The notes below the pieces were generated by a model, which saw nothing but the letters and a program-made list of their open reading frames with translations, had not been told where the DNA came from and did not search any database. From NCBI GenBank assembly GCA_036937835.1, contig CM072860.1, positions 2,846,501-2,910,500 of the forward strand: a DNA stretch of 64,000 nucleotides, given 5' to 3'. Below, piece after piece: positions 61,000 to 64,000 of the stretch. Position 1 is the stretch's first letter. Every line of letters begins with the position of its first letter. The stretch is from Pampus argenteus (Eukaryota; Chordata; Actinopteri; Scombriformes; Stromateidae). The position numbers were made by a program, and so were the translations under genes.

Positions 61000-63108
61000 C
61001 ACAGAATGTTTGAGGAAACTGTGATTCAATGTTTATCTTTGTGTTAATGCAAACTAGAGTTCAATGGATCCATGTTATTGTCAGATTTAAGCTCATCAGA
61101 GATGTCAGTATCACCATATACAGTATTTGAGCCGTTAGAAAACAAATAGAGTGCACTCCATATCACAGCTTGTCCACCAGCAAACACAGCTAAGTTTATT
61201 TTTCAACTGTTGTTATTTTATATATCAAATATTAAATATCAGTCAGGGTCTAATTTTCTAATTACCTCTGATCATATAGAAAGACCACCTGGTCAATCTG
61301 CTTGCATATATTTGATGTACTTTTGAGAAACAGTTGCAGTTTCCTCGCTGATACAAACAAGTCTGAGTGAGATGCTGCGTTTGAGAGCTATTTTGAATCC
61401 AGGTGTTAATGCAGAAATACAAAATAGGAAAATGTGATATGACAGGAGCACTAATGATGATGTGCTTTAACAAACTTTAAGGAGAAACAACTGAATGACT
61501 GTATGAGATGTGCCTTAATGATGCTCACACACTGTACACATGATGCCTGTAACATGTAACACATGTTCACTTTTGCACTGCTGTATTTACATGTCACTAA
61601 ACTGACTGTAAACGTTGCACTAGATGTCCCCAAGGTGTTTAACCTTTTTGTATTGCTTCTGGTTTGTTTCATAAAATACAACTACAAAAAAATAAAAATA
61701 AATAAGACGACGGTGTCTTAGATAATAAATTCTTTGATAATTCTTTTATTCAGCAGCTTTATGCAAGGCACATGCATTTTTAAAAATAATAATTATAATA
61801 AGATTTACAACATTTACAAATAACAGCATGTAAAAAATTAATAAGTAGATTTTGGGATGGGATTTTTCTTTTATTATTTTTATTTACAACAAGGGTACAG
61901 AGAAAAACAGGTTCACAAAAGTCACACTTTGTAACACTGATGATGCATTCAGGTCACATGGTAAATATTGTCACAATATAAATAATATATAAAATTACAT
62001 CCAGATATACATTCATTCGACAACTCTGCTCTTCTGATATTCTTTTATGCGACTGCTACACAAGCTACAATAAGCATTAAATAGCCGAAAATGGAAATAA
62101 TGGAAAGTACCTCAAAATCTGTATTTACCTGCAATACTACTTAGTTATTTTCAATCACTGTTTTGTGGCATTTATAAGCCAGCATTCTCCTGCTGTGCCA
62201 CTAGAGGGCGGCCATGACTCAATATCCCATCGGCCACCGCGTCATCAACCCCTGCGTCATCATCACGGGCCACGGAGCAAGCGACGAGCGAGCTGATTTC
62301 CTCTTGTTTAAAATAAATAAAAAAATCAAATAACACGAACAAGCAGCCCGTTAGTGGCGGTGTGGATGTTTCTAGAAGGTAAGACAGAGTTTAATGTGAG
62401 CAACGAAGGCTTATTTCAGGACGTAACGTCACGTCTGAGCTACTTTAACGGCGACGTCAACTGACATCCTGCGTTACGTCGAGTCTTTAATGTTCAGCTT
62501 TTCTGTGTCAGTTATCCTGCTGACGTTTGTTTTACTGAAACAAAACTGATTTTTTTTGTCTCATTGTTGTAACCAATAAACCAATAATCAATAACCTCTA
62601 AATATGACGGCCTCCGTTTTGCTGTTCGTGTCGTTTAACGGACCGACGTTCACCGTTAAAAGCAGTTAGACGCAGAGTCACAGTATATCAACCCTGCAGG
62701 TTTTAACACTGAAAGAGGTTTTTCTCTTATGTAACGCAGGTTTACATAAAACAATAACACAATAAGGTAAACAAAGATACACAATAAATGACTATGTAGA
62801 GCTAGTCCTGATAGATGCATATGAATAGTAAGAAAACGTGTTCATATACACAATAATCAGTGGAATAAAAACCTATTTCAATATTAATTTAAGGCCCCTG
62901 ACAAAAAATTGTGAACTTGTCCTTTAATTGAAAGTAGTTAAGGTTGTAAAGGAAACGGTTGACATCAATAAAAAAAAAAAAAAAACTGACACTAAAACAA
63001 ACAGCTTTATTTTTTTTAATTCATAGCCTTTATTTTCCTTAATTTATTATATATATTTTTTCCCCAGGTGCTATACATCTCTAAGGTCCAGCAGTGCAGT
63101 CGGTTGCC
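61000..63108. other. CYLD-like 3'UTR and emc4 promoter region
   Basis: The CYLD-like 3'UTR runs to AATAAA at 61691-61696. Then come AT-rich DNA and, from about 62200, a CpG-richer stretch with several ACGTCA/TGACGT half sites (62420-62470). A donor-like 'ctagaag|gtaaga' near 62379 may end a noncoding emc4 first exon. A long A run lies at about 62970-62985. No other coding sequence is supported. Confidence 0.45.
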
Positions 63109-64000
63109 ATGGCGTCTCCAGGGGGACAAGGAGGAGGAGCTCTGTCAACGAGAGGAGGCGGCGCGGCGCGGAGGCTGAAGTGGGCTCTGGAGCTGAGTTT
63201 AGGCAACACCAGGTAAACAGAAAGAGAAAACATCACCTGCTTGATCAACGCTAACAAAACAAAACAAAAAGCTTCAACTCTTTACGCTTCCTGCAGGAGT
63301 CGTGATCGGCAGGGCGGTCAGGGAGATGTGGTTTACCCCATCGGATACTCGGAGAAACCCGTCCCCGACACCAGCATCCAGGAGACGGACAAGAACCTGG
63401 TGGAGAAGGTGAGCCAGGAGGAATATGTATAGATTATTTGTTTTGTGCCAGTGCGGCTCCAATCAGGAGTGTGATTATTTAGTTTCTTGAATGTATACAT
63501 GACTGACGTATATAAACAGATGTAAACATTTGTAAAAGGAGACTTATGTGCTCGTTTGTGGTGTTTTTGGTGTAATCTTCCCAACGCCGGTGATTCAGAA
63601 TAATAATGTGAGCTCTGTCTCTTTTTCTTCCTCTGCCGTGTACAGCGTTGCTGGGATGTGGCCCTGGGGCCCCTGAAACAGATCCCCATGAACCTGTTCA
63701 TCATGTACATGTCAGGAAACACCATCTCCATCTTCCCCATCATGATGGTCTGCATGATGGCCTGGAGACCCATACAGGCGCTCATGTCCATGTCTGCCAG
63801 TGAGTATTCACATCGTTTTCGGTTCTCTGCAGCTTGTGTTGGGGAAGCTCGCGTCACATCAACTCTTTCCTTTGTCGTCTTTGTTTCTCAGCTTTTAAAC
63901 TGCTGGAGAGCTCCAGCCAGCAGTGGCTTCAGGGGCTCGTCTACCTGATCGGTAACCTCCTGGGCTCGGCGTTGGCCATCTACAAGTGTCAATCGATGGG
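63109..64000 (+). CDS. emc4: ER membrane protein complex subunit 4 (partial, 3' end beyond window)
   Basis: Subunit of the EMC insertase, which places tail-anchored and multipass proteins into the ER membrane. Four exons are visible: 63109-63212, 63297-63408, 63646-63799 and 63892 to the window end, in phase, about 159 of an expected 185 or so residues. The N-terminus is Gly-rich ([18 protein letters not shown]), then [50 protein letters not shown], the hydrophobic [20 protein letters not shown] and [20 protein letters not shown], ending at CQSMG. The strong match to vertebrate EMC4 (TMEM85) makes the call firm. The ATG follows a good context (GCCATGG), and a leader exon probably lies near 62379. 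Confidence 0.96.

Overview
The window looks like nuclear DNA of a ray-finned (teleost) fish. Genes are split into many short GT-AG exons, intergenic DNA is AT-rich with many microsatellites, and the encoded proteins are vertebrate-specific. I reconstructed exons by hand from splice signals, reading phase and family knowledge. In the seven complete gene models whose 3' end is certain, coding exons join without a phase break to a single terminal stop.

Layout, left to right. 1-3.9 kb: downstream flank of vbp1 with dispersed repeats. 3.9-7.1 kb (-): vbp1, prefoldin subunit 3, six exons. 8.1-9.8 kb (-): a secreted two-domain C-type lectin. 11.0-13.5 kb (-): a RING/B-box/coiled-coil/PRY-SPRY TRIM ligase. 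17.7-18.7 kb (+): a cerebellin-family C1q protein. 21.3-26.8 kb (-): ripk3, with an RIP kinase domain and a C-terminal RHIM. 30.2-37.4 kb (+): khnyn, a KH-like plus NYN ribonuclease of the N4BP1/KHNYN family. 43.4-53.0 kb (+): a group II adenylyl cyclase closest to ADCY4, with an unusual acidic N-terminal extension. 54.7-61.0 kb (+): a CYLD-type deubiquitinase. 63.1-64.0 kb (+): the first four coding exons of emc4, cut by the window end.

CBLN3, KHNYN, RIPK3 and ADCY4 are neighbours on human chromosome 14q11.2-q12. N4BP1, CBLN1, ADCY7 and CYLD lie together on the paralogous 16q12. The fish block therefore looks like the 14q12-type paralogon, but it also carries a CYLD-like gene of which mammals keep only the 16q12 counterpart. 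Several genes act in related processes: RIPK3 drives necroptosis, CYLD edits ubiquitin chains in TNF/NF-kB and necroptosis signalling, KHNYN cleaves RNA in antiviral defence, and the TRIM protein is probably an immune-type ubiquitin ligase. That this amounts to a functional neighbourhood is inference.

The most notable points are: the roughly 250-residue disordered head on the adenylyl cyclase; a RHIM core reading FQYG; tandem UBA-like modules and a stop-free 129-nt intron in khnyn; (TG)n tracts where polypyrimidine tracts normally sit at three acceptors; a dispersed repeat whose inverted copies flank khnyn; and a G4-prone polypyrimidine tract next to a perfect CRE upstream of khnyn.
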